In this document: piece by piece, positions 6,367 to 6,370 of the stretch
Layout of the letters: the number at the start of each line of letters is the position of its first letter
Numbering within the stretch: position 1 is the first letter of the stretch
Assembly: GCA_021836665.1 (NCBI GenBank)
Contig: JAKBHQ010000197.1
Span: 1 to 6,370, forward strand
Source of the DNA: Thermoplasmata archaeon
GTDB taxonomy: Bacteria; Actinomycetota; Acidimicrobiia; Acidimicrobiales; Acidimicrobiaceae
Reading direction: 5' to 3'
Length of the DNA stretch: 6,370 nt
Program-made: the position numbers and the translations under genes
Notes under the pieces: generated by a model
Told to the model about the DNA's origin: nothing
Seen by the model: the letters and a program-made list of their open reading frames with translations, nothing else
The model's database searches: none

Positions 6367-6370
6367 TTTG

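Noticed and set aside
1..6370. CRISPR array, tRNA or rRNA genes, insertion sequences, toxin-antitoxin or phage-defence systems
   Set aside because: I saw no regularly spaced repeats, tRNA-like cloverleaf, transposase motifs or defence-type proteins; all large frames are explained by regulator, transporter and metal-binding families.

Overview
The window looks like ordinary chromosomal DNA of a bacterium with roughly balanced base composition (about 50% GC by eye, not computed). The mix of a very large ATP-binding LuxR-type regulator (LAL family), a NatAB-like ABC exporter with an LSLGNQQ signature, and small heavy-metal proteins fits an actinobacterium. A moderate-GC lineage such as the Acidimicrobiia is possible, but this is a low-confidence guess from gene style only.

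Layout from left to right. The 3' part of a MerR-family metal-sensing regulator (+ strand, 1-284) enters from outside the window. A gene-free stretch of 318 bases (285-602) separates it from a convergent, 941-residue LAL/MalT-like regulator (- strand, 603-3428). A 230-base intergenic region (3429-3658) carries the likely promoter region of the LAL gene, an inverted repeat around the candidate -35 box and a perfect 12-bp palindrome. Next comes a tight two-gene operon on the - strand: a NatA-like ATPase (5009-5968, start revised to an internal ATG) followed without any gap by a NatB-like permease (3659-5008). A 185-base intergenic region (5969-6153) holds an 18-bp operator-like inverted repeat. 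The window ends in a CopZ-like heavy-metal-associated (HMA) domain protein (- strand, 6154-6366, 5' end at or beyond the edge).

How the genes may work together. The ATPase and permease together should form one exporter at the membrane; its substrate cannot be read from the sequence. The LAL regulator lies downstream on the same strand, so it could be co-transcribed by read-through, driven by its own promoter, or a regulator of the exporter; none of these is proven. The two edge genes both concern metals: the MerR fragment has the cysteine pattern of divalent-metal sensors (ZntR/CadR type), and the HMA protein has the CxxC motif of copper chaperones. They are more than 5.8 kb apart and need not be linked.

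I found no convincing sign of a previously undescribed system. The best leads are the two unexplained inverted-repeat sites in front of the exporter operon and the LAL gene. There are no tRNA or rRNA genes, CRISPR arrays or insertion sequences that I can recognise.
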